From Rhizobium sp. SL42 (GTDB taxonomy: Bacteria > Pseudomonadota > Alphaproteobacteria > Rhizobiales > Rhizobiaceae): a DNA stretch of 64,000 nt. The notes beneath the pieces are model-generated. The model had not been told where the DNA came from and made no database searches. It was given only the letters and a program-made list of their open reading frames with translations. Both the position numbers and the translations under genes were made by a program. This document shows positions 27,922 through 35,280 of this stretch, piece by piece. The stretch spans positions 1,130,001-1,194,000 of the forward strand of contig NZ_CP063397.1 in the NCBI RefSeq assembly GCF_021729845.1, given 5' to 3'. Position 1 is the first letter of the stretch. Each line of letters begins with the position of its first letter.

Positions 27922-28098
27922 TCAGGTCGCCTCACTTGCGTCAGCGAAAGCATCAGCGGCCTTCTGTAGAGCGTCGCGCGCATCGGTCAGAGCTTGGCGT
28001 CCCGCCGATGGCGCATCGACCGGCAGGCCAGTCAGTAGATCGCTCAGTCTGTTGACCATCTCCAGCGCTGCGGCCTCCGCGTCGATCATTCTCGTCAT
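27922..28098 (-). CDS. Small Ala-rich helical protein
   Basis: A 58-residue ORF (MTRMIDAEAAALEMVNRLSD ... ALQKAADAFADASEAT), Ala/Asp/Leu-rich and probably helical. The ATG at 28098 follows GAGAGG; an in-frame ATG at 28140 is less supported. It would be the last gene of the leftward island operon, before attL. No family recognised; coding status is likely but not certain. Confidence 0.5.
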   Translation of the reverse strand: MTRMIDAEAAALEMVNRLSDLLTGLPVDAPSAGRQALTDARDALQKAADAFADASEAT

Positions 28099-28163
28099 AG
28101 CCGCCTCTCGAAAATCCGGAATGGGCGTGCAGGCAATCATGAGGCGGCGACCTTCGCAAGCTC

Positions 28164-28508
28164 TCAGGCTGTCGGACCCTTGCCGAGCACTAGCCGATAT
28201 CCTTGACGATAGCCCACGTTTTCCACACCGACACCAGAGCCAGATAACTTCTTGCGCAGGTGGCAGAGCGCCACTTTGAAAGCGAGATATGCTCGGTTCT
28301 CCTCCGGCCCTCCATCTGGATCGTCGGCGTACATGAAATCGAACACCCGAGCCGTCATCACCGGCATTCCGCGACCTTTCCAGATCGCAGCAAGAATTTT
28401 CCCTTCCAGCGGCGTCAAATCGAAACGATCAATCACCATCTCGACGGTCGGGGCCAACACAGCCTGGGAGCAACACGGGCACGGAATGGACTTAGCTAGC
28501 GGCTGCAT
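28164..28508 (-). CDS. Winged-helix protein with N-terminal CPCC motif
   Basis: A 114-residue protein. Residues 10-13 are CPCC, a possible zinc or redox site; residues about 30-110 resemble the OmpR/PhoB-type winged helix (LTPLEGKILAAIWKG, then YLAFKVALCHLRKKLSG and VENVGYRQGYRL). No receiver domain is present. Its ATG overlaps the stop of the upstream gene (TGATG), so it is translationally coupled in the island operon. A DNA-binding or transcription-control role is inferred. Confidence 0.7.
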   Translation of the reverse strand: MQPLAKSIPCPCCSQAVLAPTVEMVIDRFDLTPLEGKILAAIWKGRGMPVMTARVFDFMYADDPDGGPEENRAYLAFKVALCHLRKKLSGSGVGVENVGYRQGYRLVLGKGPTA

Positions 28509-29140
28509 CAGCGGAGATACCCCCGACGTTTTGCTTGGGCAATCGCCAGCTTCACAAGCTTCGGATCGTTGCCGGCCCCGTAGGCTTCCAGTGAGGCGAT
28601 TGTCCCAGGAGCAACTTTCTCATAGTCGCGGATCATCGCGCGGGCCGCGTTCAATTCCGCGTCTGTTACACCATCGAACTGCAAGGCAGCGACGGCCGAT
28701 TGAAAATGCTGCTCCCGCTCTTCGGGCGTCGGTTCGGTCAACGGTCGGTCACGAATGATCGCAAATGCTTCGGCCACTTCTTCCGGTGGAGCGCCGACAG
28801 ATTGAAATTCATTCGTGAACGCGGCAGTCGCGGCTTTGAGCGCAGCGGCCCGTTCCTGATCTCCTTCCTTGATTGCGTCCAGCGTCATGCCATCCATTTC
28901 GCCACCCACAACGCGCTCATAGTCGATGTCCTTGCGTTCGGCATCGTCCTTGAACAGCATCTCTGCGGGACCGTCGTCTTGTTCACTGGCAGGATGGTCA
29001 GGTCTCGCTGGGCTCCCGTGGTTGCCCATGAGGCGGTTCTCGGCAGCGGTGCGCTGTACCGAATACCATTCAGGCGGTGCAGTCGGCGCTTTCGGAACGT
29101 CGTTAGGGAAAAGGATGGATGCGGGATCAAGATCGGTCAT
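28508..29140 (-). CDS. Island protein of unknown function (210 aa)
   Basis: Acidic protein, with a Pro-rich N-terminus (residues 1-60) and a helical C-terminal half. The end, with ARAMIRDYEKVAPGTIASLE and GAGNDPKLVKLAIAQAKRRG, recalls the C-terminal region seen in some phage-encoded structural-assembly proteins, but this is only an impression. It sits between the coiled-coil gene and the winged-helix gene, which it overlaps. The start follows the preceding stop by three bases. Confidence 0.7.
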   Translation of the reverse strand: MTDLDPASILFPNDVPKAPTAPPEWYSVQRTAAENRLMGNHGSPARPDHPASEQDDGPAEMLFKDDAERKDIDYERVVGGEMDGMTLDAIKEGDQERAAALKAATAAFTNEFQSVGAPPEEVAEAFAIIRDRPLTEPTPEEREQHFQSAVAALQFDGVTDAELNAARAMIRDYEKVAPGTIASLEAYGAGNDPKLVKLAIAQAKRRGYLR

Positions 29141-29143
29141 GGG

Positions 29144-29707
29144 TCAGTCCTCAATCAGAGAGCGCCAAGCATTCCGAGCTGTCTCTTCGACGCTTCGGCC
29201 AGTCTGGCGGTAGGGATCGGAAGCGTTTGCCGTGGAATTCAGCCGGGCGAGCGCTACGGACGCGATCCCGCGTTGCCCAACTGTGGCGTATGTGACGGGA
29301 ACACGAGCCGCGTGCAGCGCCTTGTGAATGGCTGTCTCTTGTTGGCTGAGTTCGAGCAGCGCGGCTTTGATGTCAGCTATCAGCGTATCGATACGGCCGG
29401 CTGTTGCCACCAGACCGCGAGCCCTCTCGGTAGCCTCCTCGCGATGTCGGGCGCGCGTTGCCGTCACTTCCTCTTCCAGCGAGGCGATCTCAGCGGCCTC
29501 AGCACGCTCAAGGGCGCGCTCCAGAATTTTCCGATCCGTTGCAAGACGAGAAAGACGCTCGTCAATGCTGGCGGCAAGCTTACCTGCTTCCGTGTTGCCG
29601 GCGACGGCGGCCTCTGCCGATTGATCGAATTCCGCACCAAGACCCAAGACGAGGGCGTCAAGCGAGGCGATCTTTTCGCGGATCTGAGTGGAGGGAAGAC
29701 TGGTCAT
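29144..29707 (-). CDS. Coiled-coil island protein (187 aa)
   Basis: Residues about 5-130 are rich in Ala, Glu, Arg and Leu with heptad-like spacing (ERLSRLATDRKILERALERA, then EIASLEEEVTATRARHREEA), predicting a long coiled coil; the C-terminus (about 135-187) is different in composition. The ATG overlaps the upstream stop (ATGA). Function unknown; scaffold-like or capsid-modifying activity is one possibility for a satellite, but nothing in the sequence proves it. Confidence 0.7.
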   Translation of the reverse strand: MTSLPSTQIREKIASLDALVLGLGAEFDQSAEAAVAGNTEAGKLAASIDERLSRLATDRKILERALERAEAAEIASLEEEVTATRARHREEATERARGLVATAGRIDTLIADIKAALLELSQQETAIHKALHAARVPVTYATVGQRGIASVALARLNSTANASDPYRQTGRSVEETARNAWRSLIED

Positions 29708-29982
29708 TCTGTCACCTCATCAACCGGAGCACCCCATGCCGAAACAGCCAGATCGGCGATCAGCGGCAAGCCATCCAGCGAAGGGCGGCCCATGGCATCC
29801 AGCGCGACGAACGCCAAGCGCTCCTGATATGCCCGCGACGGCTCTGAGACCGGGCGAAGCTGCCTGATCTCGGCTTCGGCGGCGTCCATCTCTGCTTTTG
29901 CAGCGCGGAACTGGATAACGATCTCATCCATCTCGGCCGCTTTCGCGTGAATAATATCGATGTTCTCGGCAATCGTTGCCAT
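29704..29982 (-). CDS. Small island protein (92 aa)
   Basis: Begins MATIAENIDIIHAKAAEMDE, helical with Glu/Ala/Gln periodicity to residue about 45, then a Pro-containing tail. The ATG at 29982 follows AAAAGGAA; a TTG further upstream would overlap the terS stop. Located directly after terS. No family recognised. Confidence 0.65.
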   Translation of the reverse strand: MATIAENIDIIHAKAAEMDEIVIQFRAAKAEMDAAEAEIRQLRPVSEPSRAYQERLAFVALDAMGRPSLDGLPLIADLAVSAWGAPVDEVTE

Positions 29983-29999
29983 GGTGGGGTTCCTTTTCG

Positions 30000-30791
30000 T
30001 CAATCGTTTCGGCGGGCGCTTAACAGCCCGTCAGGCATCGTTTCGTACTCACACTCGGTCATGCTCGGAGGTTCGGGCCAAGCAATCGGGCTGACGTAGA
30101 CGGGAGCCGGCTGCCAATCAGATGGCGGGTTCGTCTCAGAGCGGGGCGCTGGAGAACGTTCCTCATCGGGTTCGCGCACTTGTGCCGGCTCTGCCTCGTC
30201 AGCGCTGACGGCTAGCCCAGGCCGATACTGAGGGGTGTCGTCACCGTGAATGACCGGATCGACATCAACAGTGTGCCTAACCCTCGCCCTGAACAGGCGA
30301 TCAGCAAGAGTGTCCAGGCCCTCAATCTTGATGTTGTCGCGGAAGGCAGCAACTGACACATGCCGGCCAAGTGCCTCGATCCGGCGCACACGGTCGGAGA
30401 GTTTGAGCTTCTTCACCCGACCGATCTCAGCGCCATCCGAAAGGATGGTCTCGATCTCGACACCGGCCACCAGCCCGCGCCGCCATACGGGGGGCCACTC
30501 ATGAAGCGGCAGGAGGTCGCCGGTTTCCTCGTCATAGAGGTCAGCAATATCTGCATCGACTTCCTCGTGAAGGCGCTTCAACAGATAGTCAGCATCGACC
30601 TGTGTTCTCTCTGATCGGTCAGCCTGGGCTTCCTCGATAGCGCCGAGTATCTTCGGATCGTCCATCAGACGACTGGACGTAACCTGAGCGCTTTTCGCTG
30701 AATAGCCGGCGTTGACCGCCGCCTTTGTCGCACTGGCGCAGAGAAGGTATTCCTCAACAAAACGCCGTTGCTTGTGCGTCAGGCCGTCCAT
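30000..30791 (-). CDS. terS: Terminase small subunit
   Basis: DNA-recognition subunit of a phage packaging motor. The 263-residue protein opens with the terminase_2-type HTH: LTHKQRRFVEEYLLCASATK followed by AAVNAGYSAKSAQVTSSRLM, then a helical segment typical of oligomerising TerS (to about residue 150); the C-terminal 100 residues are Pro/Glu-rich and probably disordered. The ATG follows GAGGGTTTTGC. No large terminase gene was seen in the island, so this TerS would have to partner with a helper phage TerL, as in PICIs. Confidence 0.85.
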   Translation of the reverse strand: MDGLTHKQRRFVEEYLLCASATKAAVNAGYSAKSAQVTSSRLMDDPKILGAIEEAQADRSERTQVDADYLLKRLHEEVDADIADLYDEETGDLLPLHEWPPVWRRGLVAGVEIETILSDGAEIGRVKKLKLSDRVRRIEALGRHVSVAAFRDNIKIEGLDTLADRLFRARVRHTVDVDPVIHGDDTPQYRPGLAVSADEAEPAQVREPDEERSPAPRSETNPPSDWQPAPVYVSPIAWPEPPSMTECEYETMPDGLLSARRND

Positions 30792-31089
30792 GCAAAACCC
30801 TCAGATTTGTGTTGAGAGAAGCATTGACGGCAAATGGTTGGCGCGAACGACACCCATAGCAAATGATAGCATCGGCAAGAAAAAGCCCGCCGTCGCAATC
30901 AAGCGCCAGCGGGCAAGGTGGCGGGGAGATGACGACGAAACCCCGCGTACATGAACCTATGAGTGAAGAGTTGCCGTCAGCGATGATCAAGACGGGGTGC
31001 CGTGGCGAGGGCTTGCTTGGCCGGCAGGATGGGAGGGATGAACCGCCGAGCAAAACAGCAACGTCGCGGCTGGGCGTTTCGGCGACCTG
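30792..31089 (-). terminator. Intergenic region with terminator upstream of terS
   Basis: About 300 bp without a convincing gene. On the minus strand GCCCGC (30914-30909) and GCGGGC (30890-30885) flank a long loop and are followed by five T (30884-30880): a terminator for the exported-protein transcript. The terS promoter should lie between 30792 and 30875; no strong -35/-10 pair stands out. Confidence 0.6.
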
Positions 31090-31434
31090 TCAACCGACGG
31101 GCGTCATCGAGCACGCACCGTCAAATTGATCATAATGAACAATAGCCCTGAGGCCCGCCGAGCGAACCACTTCGCTAAGTTTTCCGCAAAAGCATTCAAC
31201 TTGTTGCTCTCTATATGCCTCGCGCCGTTCCAGAGACGTAACCTCGTCCTTGAGAACATTGGTGCACCTTATGGCGTCATCGTAAGATAGTTCGCCGCCA
31301 CAAGGGTATAGCGCGTTTCGGGACGCCTCCAAGCGAGGGATTTCACCGCAGACAGGTTCGGCATTGGCCGCACCCGGCAGCGATACGGCGATGAGAAGAA
31401 AGAGAATTCGCACATTCGTAGGATGATTGATCAT
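31090..31434 (-). CDS. Exported Cys-rich small protein of the island
   Basis: A 114-residue protein with a signal peptide (residues 1-24: VRILFLLIAVSLPGAANA) and a mature part with six Cys (AEPVCGE, LYPCGG, IRCTN, VECFCG, GACSM), suggesting disulfides in the periplasm. The in-frame ORF continues upstream through the putative origin, but the ATG at 31434 with GGAG upstream starts exactly at the signal peptide and is preferred. No family recognised; surface or periplasmic roles such as superinfection exclusion are speculation. Confidence 0.65.
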   Translation of the reverse strand: MINHPTNVRILFLLIAVSLPGAANAEPVCGEIPRLEASRNALYPCGGELSYDDAIRCTNVLKDEVTSLERREAYREQQVECFCGKLSEVVRSAGLRAIVHYDQFDGACSMTPVG

Positions 31435-31460
31435 GCAGGGCTCCGCGTCATCGTCGGCTT

Positions 31461-31566
31461 TGACACGCGATGACACGCGTATCAGTGCATTGTATTCCCC
31501 TTTTACATATCTACGATTTTTTTCTTGTGCGCATATGTAAGGAAACACGCGTGTCATCGCGTGTCA
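31461..31566. other. Putative iteron replication origin of the island
   Basis: A perfect 20-bp inverted repeat: TGACACGCGATGACACGCGT at 31461-31480 and its reverse complement at 31547-31566. Each arm holds two copies of the 9-mer TGACACGCG, ten bases apart. Between them is AT-rich DNA with a nested TTACATAT/ATATGTAA pair (31503-31510, 31533-31540). It lies 60 bp beyond the stop of the SF3 helicase gene. SaPI/PICI-type origins are iterons flanking an AT-rich region next to rep; the resemblance is close. Confidence 0.75.
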
Positions 31567-31626
31567 GGCTGGATAAAAAGGAGCCGGCACGCTCGCCAGC
31601 CCGACGGCAACGAAAGTCTGCCGGTT

Positions 31627-33237
31627 TCAAAATGTGCTTTGGTAGCCGTTGTCCTGTAGGGCAATTCCCTCGTAGTGCCGTATCTGAAAACCACCGATCC
31701 GTGGTTGGGAAACTCGCAGCCCTGTGACAGCCGCTCGCAGATCGCGGCCGAAGCTCTGGACAGTGCCTGCCTCACGACGCCCATTTGCTTCACACCATGA
31801 CCTCCATGCGTCGAACAAATCTTCGGCAGAGCAACGCAGACCGGATGAGACCGTGCAGCGCTCCTTGACGAACGCGGCTATGGGCGATCCCAGGGCTTCA
31901 AGCTCCTCAACGGCTTCCTTGGCGCTCTCTGGCGGAATGAAATAACCGCGCTTTCGAAGACGCATGTATCCGGCCCGAGCCCAATTCAGGATGCCCGGCA
32001 GTTCGGAGAGGAGCCGATTGGCAAGCCCTCGATCTTCTTTCCCGTAGAAGGAATTCGTCATGGTAAGCACCAGAAACCGGGAGGCGAGAGCGCCCGAAGC
32101 GTCCGATAGGCGCGGCAGTTCGTTCGACATGATGACGAACCGCACACCAAGCCTGCCCGTCCAGGCAGCCTGAAATTTCCTGTCTACCGTGATGCTATCC
32201 TCGCCAGAGATCGAAAGCAGACGCTCGGCAATCGCGGATTGATCGGCTTTTCCGCTAAGGCGCGCATCCCCGATAATGGCAACCGATTTCCCAATCAGAG
32301 GGGCTAGCCCGAAGTTCGTTGCGAGGCTGGCGAGTGTCGGTGCCGTGACGCTGTCCTGCCCCATGAGGGCTGTCAGGATACGGGCAATCGTGCCCTTGCC
32401 GGATCGCTTAGGGCCGACGATGAGCGGGATTTTCTGGTGTGATGTATCCGGTGATAGCAGGTACCCGAATATGTCTTGCAGCGCATCAATAGACTGGTGG
32501 TCATCCGGCCAGATGAGATCGAGGAAGCGCAGCCATTGTGTGGGCGACGGCGCGTCAGGATTGAACGGCACGCTGGATGCATTCAGGCAAAAGAATGCGG
32601 GTGACGGCGGGGTAAGTCGCCCGCTAGGCAGGTGGAGAAGACCGTTCTGCACAGGCAGCAATTCGCTCGGCAAGGGCCTCCCTTTGTCGCCTCCAAGCCA
32701 TGCCGGTGCTTCAACATTGTTGGGTAGGTTGCAGACTGCCTTGAAGGCAGAAGCGACATTTTCAACGGCGCTACGATTTGGCTGGAAGGGGAAGATTTCG
32801 CCGTCTTTCCCGTATCGCTTCGCATCATCTAGGAAATCCCAAATCTGAGCCTGCATGTAGTCCGCGTCAGCATCACGGTAGCAGGCACTGTCCCAGCGCC
32901 AGAAGGTGCCGCGATAGTGGTGCATGGTGCGCAGCCCGTCTGACATGAAACCATCCGCCAGGAGCGCACGCGCAGACGGCATCGGGTCGCGTGGGTCGAG
33001 AATGGGGCGTCTCGCCGCATCCCGCGACATACGGAGATCGTCACCCTCCGCCGTGTCATTGCGCCGTTTAAACTCTCGCGCACCCGGAACGTCGTGACGC
33101 GCCGGCTCGACGGCAGGCATCGCAAGGCCGGCAGGACGGGGATGCCCGCCCATCATGCCCAGATCAGCAAAGTAGGCATCCGGGTCCGGCAGTGGCGCAT
33201 CATTTAGCCAGGAAGGGGGTGAGGGAAGTTCTATCAT
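31627..33237 (-). CDS. P4/D5-family replication helicase
   Basis: Replication protein of 536 residues. The C-terminal half is a superfamily 3 helicase: Walker A GPKRSGKGTI (residues about 275-284), Walker B region VAIIGDARLSG, and sensor VRFVIMSNELPRLSD, followed by a winged-helix-like tail (AAFVKERC...DLFDAWRSWCEANGR). The middle (about 85-270) fits the D5_N region. No clear archaeo-eukaryotic primase motif is seen N-terminally, so priming may be done by another protein. Its ATG overlaps the upstream stop (ATGA). The iteron repeat beyond its 3' end is probably its target. Confidence 0.85.
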   Translation of the reverse strand: MIELPSPPSWLNDAPLPDPDAYFADLGMMGGHPRPAGLAMPAVEPARHDVPGAREFKRRNDTAEGDDLRMSRDAARRPILDPRDPMPSARALLADGFMSDGLRTMHHYRGTFWRWDSACYRDADADYMQAQIWDFLDDAKRYGKDGEIFPFQPNRSAVENVASAFKAVCNLPNNVEAPAWLGGDKGRPLPSELLPVQNGLLHLPSGRLTPPSPAFFCLNASSVPFNPDAPSPTQWLRFLDLIWPDDHQSIDALQDIFGYLLSPDTSHQKIPLIVGPKRSGKGTIARILTALMGQDSVTAPTLASLATNFGLAPLIGKSVAIIGDARLSGKADQSAIAERLLSISGEDSITVDRKFQAAWTGRLGVRFVIMSNELPRLSDASGALASRFLVLTMTNSFYGKEDRGLANRLLSELPGILNWARAGYMRLRKRGYFIPPESAKEAVEELEALGSPIAAFVKERCTVSSGLRCSAEDLFDAWRSWCEANGRREAGTVQSFGRDLRAAVTGLRVSQPRIGGFQIRHYEGIALQDNGYQSTF

Positions 33238-33749
33238 GCCTTCACCTTCCGACGTTCGTTCATAGCCGCGACTTCGGCAATATAGCGACGCCTCGCCGCG
33301 AGCATGTCGGCCGCGTCATCGCCCAATCCATACTTGCCGGCAACATTGGCGATCCACTCGAACGCTCGATGCAGCGCGCCGATGGTGAGGAACCAAGCCT
33401 CAATTGAAGGCGGGCATTCCTTGATCTCTTCGAAGACAGGCCGGATGGCGCTATCTCCAAGCAAGCGTTCAGGATCAACAGAGGAGAACCATTGCTCGTA
33501 GCGGGGCAAGTGCATGAACAGCGGCTCGACATGCTCGCCGAACACTGCTTCCTCTTTTGGGTTCATCACCCCGGCTTCCCACAACTGCGTTGCCATCGAC
33601 GCGAAAAAGGAAATCTCGGGGTGTGAGAAGCCATGAAGCCAGTCGATGCCGCCGCTTCTCAAGCGCGTCAATTGCACGCCATCAGCCATGAAGTCAGGCA
33701 GCGGAAGAAGCTGGCGCGGGCAGGGGAGAATTTTCGATTGTTCAGCCAT
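33234..33749 (-). CDS. Island protein of unknown function (171 aa)
   Basis: Begins MAEQSKILPCPRQLLPLPDF and continues with aromatic-rich helical sequence (GGIDWLHGFSHPEISFFASM, YEQWFSSVDPERLLGD) and a basic end. The ATG at 33749 follows GGAGG and overlaps the GNAT stop; the stop overlaps the helicase start. Strict coupling to the helicase gene suggests a replication or copy-control role; no homologue is recalled. Confidence 0.7.
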   Translation of the reverse strand: MAEQSKILPCPRQLLPLPDFMADGVQLTRLRSGGIDWLHGFSHPEISFFASMATQLWEAGVMNPKEEAVFGEHVEPLFMHLPRYEQWFSSVDPERLLGDSAIRPVFEEIKECPPSIEAWFLTIGALHRAFEWIANVAGKYGLGDDAADMLAARRRYIAEVAAMNERRKVKA

Positions 33750-34335
33750 GATGGGCCTCCATCTTGAGGCGCGCGTTGCCGTCCGCAATCTCATCGTCGG
33801 TCGCTACGGGCACGACATAGTAGAGGCCCGTTCTCTCATCGATTGAACGCGTGAAGCCGACATCAGCCCCACCAGCGCCGCGATACCAGTGGGTGAAGCC
33901 CAAGCGCTCATAGAACCCGCGCAATCCGTCTGGCGGCGCAACGCCGACAACTGGAGCGCCCGTAACAGCCGCCTGAACAAGAGCCTGGGCGATGCCTGCC
34001 CCGCGATGCGCCTCACTCACGGCAAGCATCATGATGCGCACCGGCAGGCCAGGAACGAAGCTTGAGCAAACGAGAGCGCCCACCAGTTCGCCGCTCAGGT
34101 GGCAGGTGAAGATTGGCGCGTCATATCCGCCACGCCGAACCACGAAGCCGCCATCGGCCTCGGCGTCGGTGAAGTCAATTGCATGATATGTGCGCTCGAT
34201 AGCGTAAGTGATCGCACGCTTCCTGCGAACGTCAGCAAAGCCCGAATATGGCGGGATGCGCATCACGAAATCGACAGCTTTAAACCTGTCGATCAAACTA
34301 GTAGCGGCTGAGATAGCCGGGTCGAAATGTTTCAT
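33742..34335 (-). CDS. GNAT family N-acetyltransferase (island cargo)
   Basis: A 197-residue protein with the acetyl-CoA motif A VSEAHRGAGIAQALVQAA (R-G-A-G loop) and motif B GLRGFYERLGFTHWYRG. It is preceded by GAGG and heads the GNAT-171aa-helicase cluster, the position where phage satellites keep regulators or accessory genes. Substrate unknown; tRNA, peptide or small-molecule acetylation are all possible. Confidence 0.8.
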   Translation of the reverse strand: MKHFDPAISAATSLIDRFKAVDFVMRIPPYSGFADVRRKRAITYAIERTYHAIDFTDAEADGGFVVRRGGYDAPIFTCHLSGELVGALVCSSFVPGLPVRIMMLAVSEAHRGAGIAQALVQAAVTGAPVVGVAPPDGLRGFYERLGFTHWYRGAGGADVGFTRSIDERTGLYYVVPVATDDEIADGNARLKMEAHHG

Positions 34336-34412
34336 TATTGCCTCGTATTATTGACCGAGGCAGCGAACGTTGCTATTCTCACATCACCGCTGATTTTGAG
34401 ATCGAAAGTTGC

Positions 34413-34437
34413 CGCCCGGTTGTTCTGCAGCCGGGCG
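34413..34437 (-). terminator. Hairpin downstream of the AlpA gene
   Basis: CGCCCGG/CCGGGCG 7-bp stem with an 11-nt loop between the AlpA gene stop and the GNAT gene; no T run. Possible weak terminator or mRNA end. Confidence 0.4.
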
Positions 34438-34463
34438 TTATCTTGCCCGGCATGGTGGCGATA

Positions 34464-34670
34464 TCAGACGGCTTGGCGAGCAGCTTTGGCGTTCTCGATC
34501 ACGGCAAGAACTTCCGACCGAGGCCAGCGGGACAAGTTGCCAAGCTTCACAGGCTTCGGAATAAGACCTCTCTGCACCCATTTGTGCCAAGTCGGCTTGG
34601 CAATCCCGAGGATTGCGCAGCCTTCCTTGTCGGTCAGGAGGGGATCGGTGTGTGCGTAAGTTTCGGACAT
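34464..34670 (-). CDS. AlpA family DNA-binding regulator
   Basis: A 68-residue MerR-like HTH protein: LLTDKEGCAILGIAKPTWHK, WVQRGLIPKPVKLGN and SRWPRSEVLAVIENA follow the AlpA/excisionase pattern. The ATG at 34670 follows GGAGG. AlpA proteins regulate integrase/excision and satellite gene expression in P4-like elements and gram-negative PICIs; here it is likely the master switch or excision factor. Confidence 0.88.
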   Translation of the reverse strand: MSETYAHTDPLLTDKEGCAILGIAKPTWHKWVQRGLIPKPVKLGNLSRWPRSEVLAVIENAKAARQAV

Positions 34671-34737
34671 GTGGCCTCCATTTATCTGAGGCAATCATGC
34701 GTTATATCCGAGACTCCGGTCAGTGGCGTTAATTTGG

Positions 34738-35280
34738 TCAGATTTGTGGTGAGGGCAGATCGGTAGTCAGGATCGTATGCCCGGAGGCCTGAGCCTCAGT
34801 AAGCCACCGATCCCAGGCGGCAGAATTCCGAAGTCTTGCCGCCAATCGCTTCCTGTGCCTCTCCTCAAGGATGACGCTTCCAGAAACACGCGCAGTCACT
34901 TCGCTGCCGCCCAGCGTCTTGCGTCCGCGCCGCTTGCTTTGGCCCCCGTCCTGCATCGCGGAAGAGAGCCGGGCAATTGCCTGCTGATAGCGCAAGGGCC
35001 ATGCGGGACGACATAGCTCGAAAGCACGGGTGAAGGCAGCGGCATCGTCAACGTCGATCAGCGCCGAAAAGTCATGCGACGAGCGCTTGCGTTGTGCTTT
35101 GCGCATCAGATTATCGGCCAGCACTTCAAGCCGCCGAGCATCATCAGCGATCTGATCGCCGCCCAAGATTGTTCCCGAGATGTTTCGCATCGCGGGAATA
35201 GCGGTGCCGCGCAGCCATCGTGTGGCGATGACTGCATCCGCCGCCTCTATCAGTACAGGCCGACAGCCGCGCATCCCCAT
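34738..35280 (-). CDS. Integrase-coupled protein of unknown function
   Basis: A 180-residue protein, start overlapping the integrase stop (TGATG). Helical, with a basic central block SKRRGRKTLGGSEVTARVSG (residues about 115-134) and a charged region EERHRKRLAARLRNSAAWDR. The composition suggests nucleic-acid binding. No family recognised. Confidence 0.65.
   Translation of the reverse strand: MGMRGCRPVLIEAADAVIATRWLRGTAIPAMRNISGTILGGDQIADDARRLEVLADNLMRKAQRKRSSHDFSALIDVDDAAAFTRAFELCRPAWPLRYQQAIARLSSAMQDGGQSKRRGRKTLGGSEVTARVSGSVILEERHRKRLAARLRNSAAWDRWLTEAQASGHTILTTDLPSPQI

Noticed and set aside
31461..31566. CRISPR-like or transposon-end interpretation of the repeats
   Set aside because: Only four short iterons in an inverted arrangement, no spacers of equal length, no cas or transposase gene; an origin fits better.
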